A DNA stretch of 64,000 nt from positions 51,972 through 115,971 of the forward strand of contig JAJZPG010000008.1 in NCBI GenBank assembly GCA_021811235.1. The letters run 5' to 3'. The translations under genes and the position numbers were made by a program. Source of the DNA: Pseudomonadota bacterium (GTDB lineage: Bacteria > Pseudomonadota > Gammaproteobacteria > Burkholderiales > Thiobacillaceae). The notes under the pieces are model-generated. The model saw only the letters and a list, made by a program, of their open reading frames with translations. It searched no databases and was not told the origin of the DNA. Shown here in pieces: positions 7,760 through 18,846 of this stretch; within the stretch, counting starts at the first letter, position 1, and each line of letters starts with the position of its first letter.

Positions 7760-8206
7760 ATGTTTCGGGGGGTCGCGACGGTCAGTCTGGATAGCAAGAA
7801 CCGGCTCGTGGTGCCGGCGCGCTACCGTGACGCCCTGCTGGTGAACGGCGGTGGTCGCGTCGTGGTGACGGCCGACCCCAGCCAGTGCCTGCTGCTCTAT
7901 CCCCTGCCCGAATGGGAGCCGATCGAGAAAAAACTCAACGGTCTCTCCGATTTCAACCCTCGCACCCGCAGCCTCAAACAATTGCTCGTCGGCTACGCGC
8001 ACGACACGGACATGGACGGCGCCGGCCGCGTGCTGCTGCCGCCGATGCTGCGCAAGTTCGCCGAGCTGGACAAGAACGTCGTGCTGGTGGGGCAGGGGAG
8101 CAAGGTGGAGTTGTGGAACGAGGCGCGCTGGGAGGCGCAGGTGGCGCAAGCCCTGACCTTCAGCGACGACGCGCTGCCGCCCGAGCTGGAGGGGTTCACG
8201 TTGTGA
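7760..8206 (+). CDS. mraZ: MraZ, transcriptional repressor of the dcw cluster
   Basis: 148 aa with two SpoVT/AbrB-like halves, each carrying the conserved DxxGR-type core ([15 protein letters not shown] and [16 protein letters not shown]). MraZ oligomerises and binds TGGGN repeats in its own promoter, here at 7681-7715. The ORF track starts at 7697, but [11 protein letters not shown] at 7760 is the family start and has a GGGGGGAG ribosome site. Its TGA overlaps the GTG start of rsmH (GTGA), coupling repressor and methyltransferase synthesis. It is the first gene of the cluster. Confidence 0.96.
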   Translation: MFRGVATVSLDSKNRLVVPARYRDALLVNGGGRVVVTADPSQCLLLYPLPEWEPIEKKLNGLSDFNPRTRSLKQLLVGYAHDTDMDGAGRVLLPPMLRKFAELDKNVVLVGQGSKVELWNEARWEAQVAQALTFSDDALPPELEGFTL

Positions 8207-9153
8207 GTGAGCCCGCCCATGTGCCGGTGCTGGCACAGGAGGCGGTGACGGCGCTGGCGATCAGGCCCGACGGCATCTATGTCGATGCCACCTTCGGGCG
8301 CGGCGGCCACAGCCGGCTGATTCTGGCCGGGCTGGGCGCCGGCGGGCGTCTCATCGCGCTGGACCGCGACCCTGCCGCCATCGAGGCCGGCGCCGCCTTG
8401 CGGGATCCGCGTCTGACGCTGGTGCACAGCGCGTTCTCGCGCCTGGGGGCCGTGCTCGACGGGCTTGGCCTCGCGCGGGTGGATGGAATTCTGCTGGATA
8501 TCGGCGTGTCGTCGCCGCAACTCGACGACGCCACGCGCGGATTCAGTTTCCGGTTCGATGCGCCGCTCGACATGCGCATGGATCCGGGCAGCGGGGTGTC
8601 GGCGGCAGACTGGCTGGCGACGGCGTCGGAGGGGGAGATCAGTGAAGTCATCCGCACCTACGGGGAAGAGCGGTTTGCTAAATCGATTGCGCGCGCGCTT
8701 GTTGCGGCACGGCAAAAAGAGGCGATCCGCAGTACCGGTCAGCTGGCGAACCTCATCGCCGCAACGGTCAAAAAGCGCGAGCCGGGGCAGCATCCGGCGA
8801 CCCGCAGCTTCCAGGCTATACGGATTTATCTCAACCGCGAGCTTGAAGAACTGAGTGCCGTGCTGCCGCAATGCGTCGACAGATTGCAAGCGGGCGGACG
8901 CCTCGCGGTGATCAGTTTTCATTCGCTGGAGGATCGCATCGTCAAGCGCTTCATGCGCGACGAGGCGATGGGCGAGCAGGCGCCGGCGCGCCTGCCGATC
9001 CCGGCGGCCATGCTGAAGCCAGGGCGGCTGAAACTGGTCGGGCGGGCGCGGCATGCAAGCGACGAAGAAGTGGCGGCCAATCCGCGCGCGCGTAGCGCCG
9101 TGCTGCGGGTGGCTGAGCGGGTGGGTGGTGTGGAAGGGCGGGTTGCGGCATGA
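8203..9153 (+). CDS. rsmH: 16S rRNA (cytosine1402-N4)-methyltransferase
   Basis: 316 aa from the GTG at 8203, which overlaps the mraZ stop by 4 bp. Motifs: [15 protein letters not shown] (SAM motif I), [24 protein letters not shown], and [17 protein letters not shown] near the C-terminus. It methylates N4 of C1402 in 16S rRNA, the same nucleotide that RsmI methylates on the ribose. The 422-aa ORF in the track includes about 100 residues read out of frame through mraZ. The position between mraZ and ftsL is the standard order. Confidence 0.96.
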   Translation: MSEPAHVPVLAQEAVTALAIRPDGIYVDATFGRGGHSRLILAGLGAGGRLIALDRDPAAIEAGAALRDPRLTLVHSAFSRLGAVLDGLGLARVDGILLDIGVSSPQLDDATRGFSFRFDAPLDMRMDPGSGVSAADWLATASEGEISEVIRTYGEERFAKSIARALVAARQKEAIRSTGQLANLIAATVKKREPGQHPATRSFQAIRIYLNRELEELSAVLPQCVDRLQAGGRLAVISFHSLEDRIVKRFMRDEAMGEQAPARLPIPAAMLKPGRLKLVGRARHASDEEVAANPRARSAVLRVAERVGGVEGRVAA

Positions 9154-9422
9154 GCCGTCTCAACGTCGTTCTGGCGCTGGTGCTGGTGGTGTGCGCGCTG
9201 GCGGTGATCCAGGCGCAGCACCGTGCGCGGACGTATTTTGTGGAACTGGAACGCCTGAAAAAAGAGGCGCGCGTGTTGGACGAGCAGTGGGGTCAATTGC
9301 AACTGGAGCAGAGTACCTGGGCCAATCCGGCGCGGGTCGACGCCGTCGCGCGCACCCGGCTCGGCCTCGTCGCGCCGCCGCATGACCGCGTGCGCATCGA
9401 AACGACGACGGGTGCGCCATGA
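9150..9422 (+). CDS. ftsL: Cell division protein FtsL
   Basis: A 90-aa bitopic membrane protein. The N-terminal membrane helix [20 protein letters not shown] (about 5-24) is followed by a periplasmic heptad-type coiled coil ([26 protein letters not shown]). It forms the FtsQLB complex that licenses septal synthesis by FtsWI. FtsB is not in this window; it is usually encoded beside eno. The start overlaps the rsmH stop and the end overlaps the ftsI start, each by 4 bp. Confidence 0.93.
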   Translation: MSRLNVVLALVLVVCALAVIQAQHRARTYFVELERLKKEARVLDEQWGQLQLEQSTWANPARVDAVARTRLGLVAPPHDRVRIETTTGAP

Positions 9423-11149
9423 ATTACCACTCGAGGAAGCTGCTCAAGCTGCATCTGGCCCCCTGGCGCATGGCGACGGTGGGCAGCCTGCTGCTCGCCG
9501 GACTGGCCGTCGTGGGCGGGCGGGCGTTCTACCTGCAGGGCCTCAATACCGACTATCTGCAGGGCAAGGGCGATGCGGTGGCCAATCGCAACCTCACCCT
9601 GCCGGCGCATCGCGGCCAAGTGTCCGACCGCCACGGCCAGCTGCTGGCGATCAGCACACCGGTCGAATCGCTGTGGGCGCGCCCGGCCGAGCTTGAACTC
9701 GCGGCCGGGCAGCGCGCACAACTGGCCAGGGTCCTGGGCATGCCGGAGCCGGAATTGGCGAAGAAGCTGACGCGCCGGAGCCGCGGGGAATTCGCCGTGC
9801 GACGTCCGGTGACGCCGGAGCAGGCGGTGAAGATCGCGGCCATGGGCGTGCCGGGCCTGCATTTGCGGCGTGAATTCCGGCGCTACTACCCAGCGGGCGA
9901 GGTCGCCGCGCACGTGGTGGGCTTTACCAACGTCGACGACATCGGCCAGGAGGGCGTCGAGCGCGCCTACCAGGACTGGCTCGCAGGCCGCGAGGGCAGG
10001 CGCCAGATCCTGCGCGACCGCCACGGCAACACCATCCGCGACCTGGCGCCGATCAAGACCGCGCAGATGGGCGGCAACCTGGCGCTAGCCCTCGACCTCA
10101 AGATCCAGTATCTGGCGCACCGCGAACTGGCGGCGGCGATCAAGCAGCACAAGGCCAAGGGCGGCAGCGTGGTGGTGCTCGACGCCAAGACCGGCGAGAT
10201 CCTCGCACTCGCGAATCAGCCCATCTTCAATCCCAACAACCGCCGCAACTACAAGCCGGGGCCGATGCGCAACCGTGCAGTGATCGACACCTTCGAACCG
10301 GGCTCGACCATCAAGCCCTTCGTCGCGGCGGCGGTGCTCGAACGCGGCCTGTTCCATCCCGACAGCGTCATCGACACGCCGGAAACCTGGCGCGTCGGGA
10401 CCAAGCTCGTGCGCGATGTCCATCCGCATCCGCAGATGACGGTGACCGAGATCATCCAGAAATCAAGCAACGTCGGCGCGGTCAAAATGGCGATGACGCT
10501 GACGCCCCAGCAACATTGGGAGGTGCTGCACCGTGCCGGGTTCGGCGAGCTGCCGGGCTCGGGTTTTCCCGGCGAGACCGCCGGCCGTCTGCGCGCCGCC
10601 GCCACCTGGAAGCCGGTCGAACAGGCCACCATGGCCTACGGCTACGGTCTGTCGGTCAGCCTGCTGCAGCTCACCCGCGCCTACATGGCGTTCGCCAACG
10701 ACGGCGAGGTGATGCCGTTGTCCTTTCTCAAGCGCGAGCCGCAGGAAATCTCGGGCGTGCGCGTGTTCTCGCCGAGCGTGGCGCGCGAAGTGCGCGCGAT
10801 GATGGAGGCGGTGACGCAGGAAGGTGGCACCGGCCTGCGCACCCGGGTGCCGGGCTACCGCGTGGCCGGCAAGACCGGCACCGCGCACAAGCTGGTCGAC
10901 GGCCGCTATGCCGCCGACCGCTATCTGTCCTCCTTCGTCGGCATGGCGCCGGCGTCGAATCCGCGCCTCATCATCGGCGTGGTGATCGACGAGCCGTCCG
11001 ACGGGGTCTATTACGGCGGCAGCGTCGCCGGCCCGGTGTTCGCCCAGGTCATGGCCGCCAGCCTGCGCCAGCTCGGACTGCCGCCCGACGCGCCGGAAAC
11101 CGCCACCCACATGACGCAGAACGCGTGGCGCACAGGAGGAGGAGCCTGA
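9419..11149 (+). CDS. ftsI: Peptidoglycan transpeptidase FtsI (PBP3)
   Basis: A 576-aa class B penicillin-binding protein. It has an N-terminal membrane anchor (about 20-38), a non-catalytic pedestal domain, and a transpeptidase domain with all three active-site motifs: S296 in GSTIKPF, SSN at 349-351, and K485-TGT. It cross-links septal peptidoglycan together with FtsW, which lies further along the cluster. It has the typical length and no PASTA domains. Its TGA shares one base with the murE ATG. Confidence 0.97.
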   Translation: MNYHSRKLLKLHLAPWRMATVGSLLLAGLAVVGGRAFYLQGLNTDYLQGKGDAVANRNLTLPAHRGQVSDRHGQLLAISTPVESLWARPAELELAAGQRAQLARVLGMPEPELAKKLTRRSRGEFAVRRPVTPEQAVKIAAMGVPGLHLRREFRRYYPAGEVAAHVVGFTNVDDIGQEGVERAYQDWLAGREGRRQILRDRHGNTIRDLAPIKTAQMGGNLALALDLKIQYLAHRELAAAIKQHKAKGGSVVVLDAKTGEILALANQPIFNPNNRRNYKPGPMRNRAVIDTFEPGSTIKPFVAAAVLERGLFHPDSVIDTPETWRVGTKLVRDVHPHPQMTVTEIIQKSSNVGAVKMAMTLTPQQHWEVLHRAGFGELPGSGFPGETAGRLRAAATWKPVEQATMAYGYGLSVSLLQLTRAYMAFANDGEVMPLSFLKREPQEISGVRVFSPSVAREVRAMMEAVTQEGGTGLRTRVPGYRVAGKTGTAHKLVDGRYAADRYLSSFVGMAPASNPRLIIGVVIDEPSDGVYYGGSVAGPVFAQVMAASLRQLGLPPDAPETATHMTQNAWRTGGGA

Positions 11150-12648
11150 TGGCGAAGCACGCCCAGTCCGCCGTTCCGCCCGCCAGCCACGCGATCCGCG
11201 AATCCGTGCCGCATATCCTGGAGCGCCTCGGCATTCCGGTTGCGGCGCTCGTCAACGACAGCCGCAAGGCCATGCCGGGGGCCGTGTTCGCCGCTTATCC
11301 CGGCGAGGCGCGCGACGGCCGCGATTTCATCGGCCAGGCCGTGGCGCAGCGCGTCGACGGCGTGCTGTGGGAAGCCGACCATTTCCAGTGGGACCCCGCG
11401 CTCGCGATTCCCAACGCCGGCGTGGTGGGCTTGAAAACCCGCATCGGCGAAATCGCCGCCCACGTCTACGGCGAACCCTCGCGCGCGCTGCACATGGTCG
11501 GCGTCACCGGCACCAACGGCAAGACCTCGGTGGCGCACTGGATCGCTCAAGCCCTTTCCCGGCTCGGCCGCAAGACCGCCATCGTCGGCACCGTCGGCAA
11601 CGGCTTCCCGCCGGTCGGGGACAAGCCCGGCACGCTCACGCCCGCCCTCAATACCACGCCCGACGCCATCGAACTGCAGCAGCGCCTTGCGTTCTACCGC
11701 CAGCAGGGGGCAACGGCATGCGCAATGGAGGTGTCCTCGCACGGCCTCGCACAGGGGCGCGTCAACGGCACCCACTTCAACATTGCCGTGCTGACCAACC
11801 TGTCGCGCGACCATCTCGACTACCACGGCGACATGGAGAACTATGCCGCCGCCAAGGCGCGCCTGTTCAGCTGGCCCGGACTGGAGTGGGTGGTGCTGAA
11901 CGTCGACGACGCCTTCGGCCAGCAGCTGGAAAGCGAGACCCGGCCCGCGCGCGTCGCCGGCTATGGCTTCCGGCGCGGCGCCGTGATCGGTGACATGCTG
12001 CGCCTGTCGCAGGCCGGCCTGCATCTGCACCTGCACACCGACTGGGGCGATGCCGAGCTCGACGCGCCCTTGCTGGGCCGCTTCAACGCCGCCAACCTGC
12101 TCGCCGTGCTCGCCACCCTGCTGGTGTCGGGCGTGAAGCTCGACGACGCCTGCCAGGCGCTGGCGTGCGTCGAGCCGCCGCCCGGACGCATGCAGACGCT
12201 GGGAGGCAACGCCCATCCGCTGGTGGTGGTCGATTACGCGCACACGCCCGACGCGCTGGACAAGGCGCTCGCCACCCTGCGCGAAATCGCCGGCGGCGGG
12301 CGTCTCATCTGCGTGTTCGGCTGCGGCGGCAACCGCGACAAGGGCAAGCGCCCGCTGATGGGGCAGGCTGCCGCCAAGGCTGCCGACGAAGTGTGGGTCA
12401 CCAGCGACAACCCGCGCCATGAGGATCCGCAACACATCATCGACGACATCCTCGCCGGCATGTCCGGCAAGCCGCATGTCGAGCCGGACCGGGCGCGCGC
12501 CATCTTCGAGGCCATCGGCGGCGCCCACCAGGGCGACGTCGTGCTGATCGCCGGCAAGGGACACGAGGATTACCAGGAAGTCGGCGGCGAGCGGCAGCCA
12601 TTCTCCGATGTCGCCATGGCGAGGAAGGCGCTCGACGCATGGACATGA
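11149..12648 (+). CDS. murE: UDP-MurNAc-L-Ala-D-Glu:meso-diaminopimelate ligase
   Basis: 499 aa, a three-domain Mur ligase. The ATP loop GTNGKTS starts at about residue 121, and DNPR is at 420-423. DNPR is the signature of enzymes that add meso-diaminopimelate rather than lysine, so the cell should have DAP-type peptidoglycan. The start at 11149 is preceded by AGGAGGAG, the strongest ribosome site in the cluster, and overlaps the ftsI stop by one base. The track's 710-aa ORF is the same frame read back through ftsI. Confidence 0.97.
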   Translation: MAKHAQSAVPPASHAIRESVPHILERLGIPVAALVNDSRKAMPGAVFAAYPGEARDGRDFIGQAVAQRVDGVLWEADHFQWDPALAIPNAGVVGLKTRIGEIAAHVYGEPSRALHMVGVTGTNGKTSVAHWIAQALSRLGRKTAIVGTVGNGFPPVGDKPGTLTPALNTTPDAIELQQRLAFYRQQGATACAMEVSSHGLAQGRVNGTHFNIAVLTNLSRDHLDYHGDMENYAAAKARLFSWPGLEWVVLNVDDAFGQQLESETRPARVAGYGFRRGAVIGDMLRLSQAGLHLHLHTDWGDAELDAPLLGRFNAANLLAVLATLLVSGVKLDDACQALACVEPPPGRMQTLGGNAHPLVVVDYAHTPDALDKALATLREIAGGGRLICVFGCGGNRDKGKRPLMGQAAAKAADEVWVTSDNPRHEDPQHIIDDILAGMSGKPHVEPDRARAIFEAIGGAHQGDVVLIAGKGHEDYQEVGGERQPFSDVAMARKALDAWT

Positions 12649-14048
12649 ATCTGCGCCTCTCCGAAGCCGCCGCCATGCTGGGCGTACCGTTCTCGGCGTC
12701 CGATGCAGCGGTGCTGCGCGTCTCCACCGACAGCCGCAGCATCCGGCCGGGCGACCTTTTCGTCGCCCTGCGCGGCGCGAAATTCGACGGCGGCGCGTTC
12801 GCCGCGCAAGCCCTGCAACAGGGCGCGGTCGGCGTGGTGCTCGATCGCGAGCAGGCGCCCGGCGTCGCCCAGGCGATCCGCGTCGACGACACCCGACTCG
12901 CGCTCGGCAGGCTGGCTGCGGCCTGGCGCCAGCGCTTCGCTATCCCGGTCGTCGCCGTCACCGGCAGCAACGGCAAGACCACGGTCAAGGAAATGCTCGC
13001 GGCGATCCTGCGCGCGGAGGCCGGCACCGACGATGCGGTGCTGCATACGGAAGGCAATCTCAACAACGACATCGGCGTGCCGCAGATGCTGCTGCGCCTG
13101 CGCGCGTCGCACCAGTTCGCGGTGCTGGAAATGGGCATGAACCACGCCGGCGAGATCGACTATCTCACGCATCTGGCGCGGCCGGATGTGGCACTCGTCA
13201 ACAATGCGCTGACCGCGCACATCGGCTATCTCGGCTCGATCGAAAACATCGCCCGCGCCAAGGGCGAGATTTTCAACGGCCTGACCGATGCAGGCATCGC
13301 GGTATTCAACGCCGACGATGAGCATGCGAGGCTGTGGCGCGACATCAATGCGCGGCGCAGCGTGATCGACTTCGGGCTGCGACACCCCGCGGCGGTGCGC
13401 GGGCACTATCGGCCCAGCCTGTACGGCTCGGTACTGACGCTGGTCCTGCCCGATGCCGAATTCGACGTGGATTTGCAGGTGCCCGGCGAGCATAACGTGA
13501 TGAATGCGCTCGCCGCGGCCGCGGCCGCGTTTGCCCTCGACGTCAGCCACGCCAGCATTGCCGCCGGGCTGTCCGGGTTCGCGGGCGTGAAGGGACGCCT
13601 GCAGAGGAAGGCGGCGCTGCACGGCAGCCATTTCATCGACGACACCTACAACGCCAATCCCGATTCGGTGAAGGCCGCGCTCGCGGTGCTGGCGCAGCAG
13701 CCCGGTACCAGGATCCTCGTGCTGGGCGACATGGGAGAGCTCGGCGAAGACGCCGCGGCGATGCACGCGCAGATCGGCCTGGCGGCGCGCGAGGCCGGCG
13801 TCGATCGCCTGCTGGCGCTGGGCGAGCTGACGAAGGAAACCGTCGGCGCCTTCGGGGCGGGCGCGATGCACTTCGAACGCATCGAGGAACTGCTGGCCGA
13901 ACTCGAAAATGCGCTCACGCCCGGCACCACCGTGCTGGTGAAGGGGTCGCGCTTCATGCAGATGGAACGCGTGGTCAAGAGCTTTACGGAAGCCGCCGGC
14001 GAGGCAGCCGGGGCATTGATGCCTCCAACGGGGATGCAGGGATACTGA
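12639..14048 (+). CDS. murF: UDP-MurNAc-tripeptide:D-Ala-D-Ala ligase
   Basis: A 469-aa Mur ligase with the ATP loop [12 protein letters not shown] at about residue 109 and the central [10 protein letters not shown] block typical of MurF. It adds D-Ala-D-Ala, made by the Ddl encoded downstream, to the UDP-MurNAc tripeptide. Two starts are possible. ATG 12639 overlaps murE by 10 bp; ATG 12645 gives a classic ATGA overlap and a protein two residues shorter. Neither has a better ribosome site. mraY follows after one base. Confidence 0.96.
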   Translation: MDMNLRLSEAAAMLGVPFSASDAAVLRVSTDSRSIRPGDLFVALRGAKFDGGAFAAQALQQGAVGVVLDREQAPGVAQAIRVDDTRLALGRLAAAWRQRFAIPVVAVTGSNGKTTVKEMLAAILRAEAGTDDAVLHTEGNLNNDIGVPQMLLRLRASHQFAVLEMGMNHAGEIDYLTHLARPDVALVNNALTAHIGYLGSIENIARAKGEIFNGLTDAGIAVFNADDEHARLWRDINARRSVIDFGLRHPAAVRGHYRPSLYGSVLTLVLPDAEFDVDLQVPGEHNVMNALAAAAAAFALDVSHASIAAGLSGFAGVKGRLQRKAALHGSHFIDDTYNANPDSVKAALAVLAQQPGTRILVLGDMGELGEDAAAMHAQIGLAAREAGVDRLLALGELTKETVGAFGAGAMHFERIEELLAELENALTPGTTVLVKGSRFMQMERVVKSFTEAAGEAAGALMPPTGMQGY

Positions 14049-14049
14049 C

Positions 14050-15135
14050 ATGCTGCTTTGGTTATTTCAACAACTGGGCCAGGACATCCGGGCGTTCAAC
14101 GTCTTCAACTACCTGACCTTGCGCGCGGTGATGGCCACGCTCACCGCGCTGACGATCTCCTTCATCGTCGGCCCCGCGGTGATCCGCAAGCTCACCGCGC
14201 TGAAGATCGGCCAGTCGGTGCGCAGTGACGGGCCGCAGACCCACCTGGTGAAAGCCGGCACGCCGACGATGGGTGGTGCGCTGATCCTGGTGTCGGTCGC
14301 CGTCACCACGCTCTTGTGGGCCGACCTGTCGAACGACTACGTGTGGGTCGCCCTGCTCACCCTGCTCGGCTTCGGCGTCATCGGCTGGGTCGACGACTGG
14401 CGCAAGGTGGTCGAGAAGAATTCGCGCGGCCTGCCTTCGCGCTGGAAATACTTCTGGCAGTCGGTGATCGGCCTGGTGGTCGCGGTCTATCTGTGGAACA
14501 CCGCCTCCCTGCCGGCCCACACCGAGCTCATCATCCCCTTCCTCAAGCACGCCACGCTGGCGCTGTCGGCGGCGGGCTTCATCGCGCTCACTTATTTCGT
14601 CATCGTCGGCGCGTCCAATGCGGTCAACCTGACCGACGGCCTCGACGGCCTGGCGATCCTGCCGACCGTGATGGTGGCGTCCGCGCTGGCGATCTTCGCC
14701 TACGTTGCCGGCAACGCGGTGTTTTCCAAATACCTGGGGCTGCCGCACGTCCCCGGCGCCGGCGAGCTCGCGGTGTTCTGTGCCGCGATGGCGGGCGCGG
14801 GACTGGCCTTCCTGTGGTTCAACGCCTACCCGGCGGAAGTGTTCATGGGCGACGTCGGCGCACTGGCGCTCGGCGCCGCGCTCGGCGTGGTCGCCGTCAT
14901 CGTGCGCCAGGAAATCATTCTCTTCATCATGTGCGGCGTGTTCGTGATGGAGACCCTGTCGGTGATGATCCAGGTCGCCTCGTTCAAGCTCACCGGCAAG
15001 CGCGTGTTCCGCATGGCGCCGATCCACCACCACTACGAGCTCAAGGGCTGGAAGGAAAATCAAGTCGTCGTGCGTTTCTGGATCATCAGCATGATGCTGG
15101 TGCTGATCGGCCTGTCGAGCCTGAAGCTCAGATGA
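14050..15135 (+). CDS. mraY: Phospho-MurNAc-pentapeptide translocase MraY
   Basis: 361 aa, polytopic with about ten membrane helices. Family marks are GTPTMGGAL near residue 75, the Asp-rich [36 protein letters not shown], and the histidine loop [13 protein letters not shown]. It transfers phospho-MurNAc-pentapeptide onto undecaprenyl phosphate to make lipid I in the inner membrane. Its TGA overlaps the murD ATG. Confidence 0.97.
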   Translation: MLLWLFQQLGQDIRAFNVFNYLTLRAVMATLTALTISFIVGPAVIRKLTALKIGQSVRSDGPQTHLVKAGTPTMGGALILVSVAVTTLLWADLSNDYVWVALLTLLGFGVIGWVDDWRKVVEKNSRGLPSRWKYFWQSVIGLVVAVYLWNTASLPAHTELIIPFLKHATLALSAAGFIALTYFVIVGASNAVNLTDGLDGLAILPTVMVASALAIFAYVAGNAVFSKYLGLPHVPGAGELAVFCAAMAGAGLAFLWFNAYPAEVFMGDVGALALGAALGVVAVIVRQEIILFIMCGVFVMETLSVMIQVASFKLTGKRVFRMAPIHHHYELKGWKENQVVVRFWIISMMLVLIGLSSLKLR

Positions 15136-16556
15136 ACTACGACAGCCTGCAGCTCTCCGGCAAGAAAGTCCTGGTGCTCGGCCTCGGCGACACCGGGCTG
15201 TCGTGCGCGCGCTGGCTGGCGGCGCGCGGCGCGCAGGTGAGCGTGGCCGACAGCCGCACGGCGCCGCCGCATGCGGCTCGTCTGGCCGAGCTGTTGCCGC
15301 AGGTACCGCTCTTCACCGGACCGTTCGACGATGCGCGCCTGCAGGCGGCCGAGTTGTTGGTGGTGAGCCCCGGCGTGCCGCTCGCCGACCCGGCGGTGGC
15401 GCGCGCCATTGCGGCGGGTGTCGAAGCGGTGGGCGACGTCGAGTTGTTCGCGCGTGCCGTCCGCGCGCTCAATGCCGAGCGCGCCACTTCAACGGATTTA
15501 AATGGCCCGATGCGGGTGATCGCGATCACCGGCAGCAACGGCAAGAGCACCGTCACCGCGATGTGCGGAGACATGTGCCGCATGGCCGGGCTCGTGACCT
15601 GCGTCGCGGGCAACATCGGCCTGCCGGTGCTGGACGCGCTGGGCGAGATCGAACAGGGCCATGCGCCGGCGCCGCAGGTATGGGTGTTGGAGCTTTCCAG
15701 CTTCCAGCTGGAAACGACCTCCAGCCTCGACGCCGATGCCGCGACCGTGCTCAACCTGTCGGAAGACCACCTGGACCGCTACGCCGACATGGACGCCTAC
15801 GCGGCGGCCAAGGCGCGCATCTTCAGCGGGACCGGCGTGCAGGTGCTGAACCGCGACGATGCACGCAGCCTCGCCATGGCGCTGCCGGGCCGGCACGTGG
15901 TGAGCTTCGGCCTCGACCGTTGCCCGCAGGACGAGAATTTCGGCCTGTGCGAGGACGAGCTGTGCCTCGGCGGCGACATGCTGATGCCGCTGTCCGCGCT
16001 GCCGGTTGCCGGCCTGCACAATGCCGCCAATGCGTTGGCGGCGCTGGCGCTGACGCGCGTGCTGGGGCTGCCGATGGAAGCCCTGCTGCGCGGCCTGGCG
16101 CATTTCAAGGGGTTGCCGCATCGGGTGGAAAAGGTCATGGAGATCGAAGGCGTGACCTATTACGACGACTCCAAGGGCACCAACGTCGGCGCGACCGAAG
16201 CCGCGCTGTACGGCATGGGCAATCGCAAGGCGGTCGTCATCCTGGGCGGCGACGGCAAGGGACAGGACTTCGGCCCGCTCAAGGCGGCGGTCGAGGCCAA
16301 CGCCCGCGCCGTGCTGCTGATCGGGCGTGATGCGCCCTTGATCGCGGCCGCGATCGAAGGGTGCGGAATCGATGTCTACCGCGCCGACAGCCTGGCCGAC
16401 GCGGTCGCCCAGGCGCACCGTCTCGCGCACGCGGGCGATGCGGTGCTGCTGTCGCCTGCCTGCGCGAGCTTCGACATGTTCCGTAACTACGCGCACCGCG
16501 CCGAGGTCTTCGTCGATGCGGTGAAGGCCCTCGCGGCAGAAAGGGCGGCGCGCTGA
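15132..16556 (+). CDS. murD: UDP-MurNAc-L-alanine:D-glutamate ligase
   Basis: 474 aa. The N-terminal UDP-binding Rossmann-like domain begins [16 protein letters not shown]. The ATP loop [10 protein letters not shown] starts at about residue 132, followed by [10 protein letters not shown] and LSEDHLDRY, and a C-terminal ligase domain ([24 protein letters not shown]). It adds D-Glu to UDP-MurNAc-L-Ala. An insertion of about 15 residues ([15 protein letters not shown]) between the first two domains is less conserved. The start overlaps mraY by 4 bp and the stop shares a base with ftsW. Confidence 0.97.
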   Translation: MNYDSLQLSGKKVLVLGLGDTGLSCARWLAARGAQVSVADSRTAPPHAARLAELLPQVPLFTGPFDDARLQAAELLVVSPGVPLADPAVARAIAAGVEAVGDVELFARAVRALNAERATSTDLNGPMRVIAITGSNGKSTVTAMCGDMCRMAGLVTCVAGNIGLPVLDALGEIEQGHAPAPQVWVLELSSFQLETTSSLDADAATVLNLSEDHLDRYADMDAYAAAKARIFSGTGVQVLNRDDARSLAMALPGRHVVSFGLDRCPQDENFGLCEDELCLGGDMLMPLSALPVAGLHNAANALAALALTRVLGLPMEALLRGLAHFKGLPHRVEKVMEIEGVTYYDDSKGTNVGATEAALYGMGNRKAVVILGGDGKGQDFGPLKAAVEANARAVLLIGRDAPLIAAAIEGCGIDVYRADSLADAVAQAHRLAHAGDAVLLSPACASFDMFRNYAHRAEVFVDAVKALAAERAAR

Positions 16557-17713
16557 TGCTCTACACCACGCGTGCGCCCAAACCCAGTGCCGAGCTCGAT
16601 TTCAGCCTGCTGTGGCTGGCGCTCGGCCTGCTGGCGATCGGCCTGGTGATGGTGTATTCCGCCTCCATCGCGATCGCCGAGGCGGCCCGCTATACCGGCC
16701 ACAACGGTGAATACTATCTGCTGCGCCAGGGCATTTTCATTGTCCTCGGCGTCGGTGTCGGCATGGCCGCCTTCCAGGTGCCGATGCGGGTGTGGCAGCA
16801 GGCGGCGCCCTATCTCTTCCTCGCCGGCCTGCTGCTGCTGGTGGTGGTGCTGATTCCGGGCATCGGCCGCGAGGTCAACGGCAGCCGCCGCTGGATCCCG
16901 CTCGGCTTCGCCAACCTGCAGCCGTCCGAGCTGATGAAATTCCTCGCCGTGCTGTATGCCGCCGACTACACCACGCGCAAGGCGGCCTTCATGCACGATT
17001 TCAAGAAGGGCTTCCTGCCGATGGCGGCGGTGATGCTGGTGGCCGGCGCCCTGCTGCTGCAGGAGCCGGATTTCGGCGCCTTCGTCGTCATCATCTCCAT
17101 CGCCATGGGTATCCTGTTCCTCGGCGGCCTCAACTGGAAAGTGTTCGCCGGCCTGGTGGTGGTGTTGCTGGCCGGCTTCGTCCTGCTGATCCTCACCTCG
17201 CCCTACCGCCTGCAGCGCGTGCTCGGCTTCATGGACCCGTTCGCCGACCCCTACGGCAAGGGCTACCAGCTGTCGCATGCGCTGATCGCCTTCGGCCGCG
17301 GCGAATGGCTCGGTCTGGGCCTGGGCGGCAGCGTCGAAAAGCTGTTCTATCTGCCGGAGGCGCACACCGACTTTCTGCTCGCCGTCATCGCCGAGGAATT
17401 CGGCTTCGTCGGCGTCGCCGTGGTGATCGGGCTGTTCGCCTGGCTGATCGTCAAGGCCTTCGTGATCGGCCACCGCGCGGCCCAGCTCGAGCGCAATTTC
17501 TGTGCGCTGGTGGCGCAGGGCATCGGCATCTGGCTCGGCGTGCAGGCACTCATCAACATGGGCGTGAACGTCGGTCTCTTGCCGACCAAGGGGCTGACCC
17601 TGCCCTTCCTGTCGTTCGGCGGCAGCGGCATCGTCGCCAACTGCCTGGCCGTCGCCGTGCTCTTGCGCATCGACTGGGAACATCGGCAGATGATGCGGGG
17701 GAAAACCTTCTGA
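16556..17713 (+). CDS. ftsW: Septal peptidoglycan polymerase FtsW (SEDS family)
   Basis: A 385-aa polytopic SEDS protein. The conserved blocks are [29 protein letters not shown]-type text ([11 protein letters not shown]), and [15 protein letters not shown] near the end. The extracellular Asp in the LQEPDFG-type region is characteristic of the glycosyltransferase activity. It works with FtsI. No flippase MurJ is present in the window. Its position between murD and murG is canonical, with one-base overlaps on both sides. Confidence 0.96.
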   Translation: MLYTTRAPKPSAELDFSLLWLALGLLAIGLVMVYSASIAIAEAARYTGHNGEYYLLRQGIFIVLGVGVGMAAFQVPMRVWQQAAPYLFLAGLLLLVVVLIPGIGREVNGSRRWIPLGFANLQPSELMKFLAVLYAADYTTRKAAFMHDFKKGFLPMAAVMLVAGALLLQEPDFGAFVVIISIAMGILFLGGLNWKVFAGLVVVLLAGFVLLILTSPYRLQRVLGFMDPFADPYGKGYQLSHALIAFGRGEWLGLGLGGSVEKLFYLPEAHTDFLLAVIAEEFGFVGVAVVIGLFAWLIVKAFVIGHRAAQLERNFCALVAQGIGIWLGVQALINMGVNVGLLPTKGLTLPFLSFGGSGIVANCLAVAVLLRIDWEHRQMMRGKTF

Positions 17714-18846
17714 TGGCCGCCGCGAACCGCACCCTCATGGTCATGGCCGGCGGCACCGGCGGCCACGTCTACCCTGCGTTGGCGGTGGCCGACGCCCTGC
17801 GCGCGCGCGGCTGGGACGTGTTCTGGCTCGGCACCAAGGCCGGGCTCGAAGCACGCGTGGTGCCGGCGGCCGGCATCGACATGGTGTGGGTGTCGATGGG
17901 CGGCGTGCGCGGCAAGGGCGTGCTGAAAAAACTGCTGCTCCCGGTGACGCTGCTGGTCGCCTTCTGGCAGAGCCTCACCGCCATCCTGCAGCGCCGCCCC
18001 GACGTGGTGCTCGGCATGGGCGGCTACACTGCCTTCCCCGGCGGCATGATGGCGAGCCTGATGAACAGGCCGCTGGTCATCCACGAACAGAATTCGGTCG
18101 GCGGCCTGACCAACCGCGTACTGGCGTGCCTCGCCGACCGCGTGCTGACCGCCTTTCCCAAGGTGTTCACCCACGCGCACGACAAACCCATCCCCTGCCG
18201 CCGCGTGGCGACCGAATGGGTGGGCAATCCGGTACGGAGCGGCATTGCCGCTCTGGCAAAAGAACAGCGGGGCGATATCTCCGCCGCTCCCGCAGGCGAC
18301 CGTGCCGTCCGCACGGGTCCGCTGCGCCTGCTGGTGGTGGGCGGCAGCCTCGGCGCCACTGCCCTGAACGACCTGGTCCCCCAGGCCCTTGCCCTGCTGC
18401 CCGCCGACCGGCGTCCGCAGGTGGTGCACCAGTCCGGACGCCGGCATGTCGATGCGCTGCGCGCGAACTATGCCGCCGCCGGGGTGGAGGCCGAGGTGCG
18501 CGACTACATCGAGGACATGGCGGCCGAATATCGCGCCTGCGACTTCGCCATCTGCCGCGCCGGTGCGATGACCGTCGCCGAACTCGCCTGCGCCGGCGTG
18601 CCGGCGGTGCTGGTGCCCTTCCCTTTTGCGGTCGACGACCACCAGACCGGCAACGCCGAATTCCTCAGCGAGGCCGGCGCGGCCTGGCTGATGCAGCAGC
18701 GCGATCTGACCGCCGAAAAACTGGCGGCGCTGATCGCCGGGCTCGACCGCGCGACGCTGGCCGCCATGTCCGACAAGGCGCGCAACCTGGCCAAGCCGGA
18801 TGCGACCCAGAACGTCGCCGATATTTGCGAGGCGCTTGCCAAATGA
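17713..18846 (+). CDS. murG: UDP-GlcNAc:lipid I N-acetylglucosaminyltransferase
   Basis: 377 aa, GT-B fold. The N-terminal [13 protein letters not shown] (G-loop 1), [20 protein letters not shown], and the C-terminal donor-binding stretch [25 protein letters not shown] are all intact. It converts lipid I to lipid II on the inner face of the membrane. A low-complexity insertion around residues 178-195 ([19 protein letters not shown]) separates the two lobes; it is longer than usual. The stop overlaps the murC start by 4 bp. Confidence 0.97.
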   Translation: MAAANRTLMVMAGGTGGHVYPALAVADALRARGWDVFWLGTKAGLEARVVPAAGIDMVWVSMGGVRGKGVLKKLLLPVTLLVAFWQSLTAILQRRPDVVLGMGGYTAFPGGMMASLMNRPLVIHEQNSVGGLTNRVLACLADRVLTAFPKVFTHAHDKPIPCRRVATEWVGNPVRSGIAALAKEQRGDISAAPAGDRAVRTGPLRLLVVGGSLGATALNDLVPQALALLPADRRPQVVHQSGRRHVDALRANYAAAGVEAEVRDYIEDMAAEYRACDFAICRAGAMTVAELACAGVPAVLVPFPFAVDDHQTGNAEFLSEAGAAWLMQQRDLTAEKLAALIAGLDRATLAAMSDKARNLAKPDATQNVADICEALAK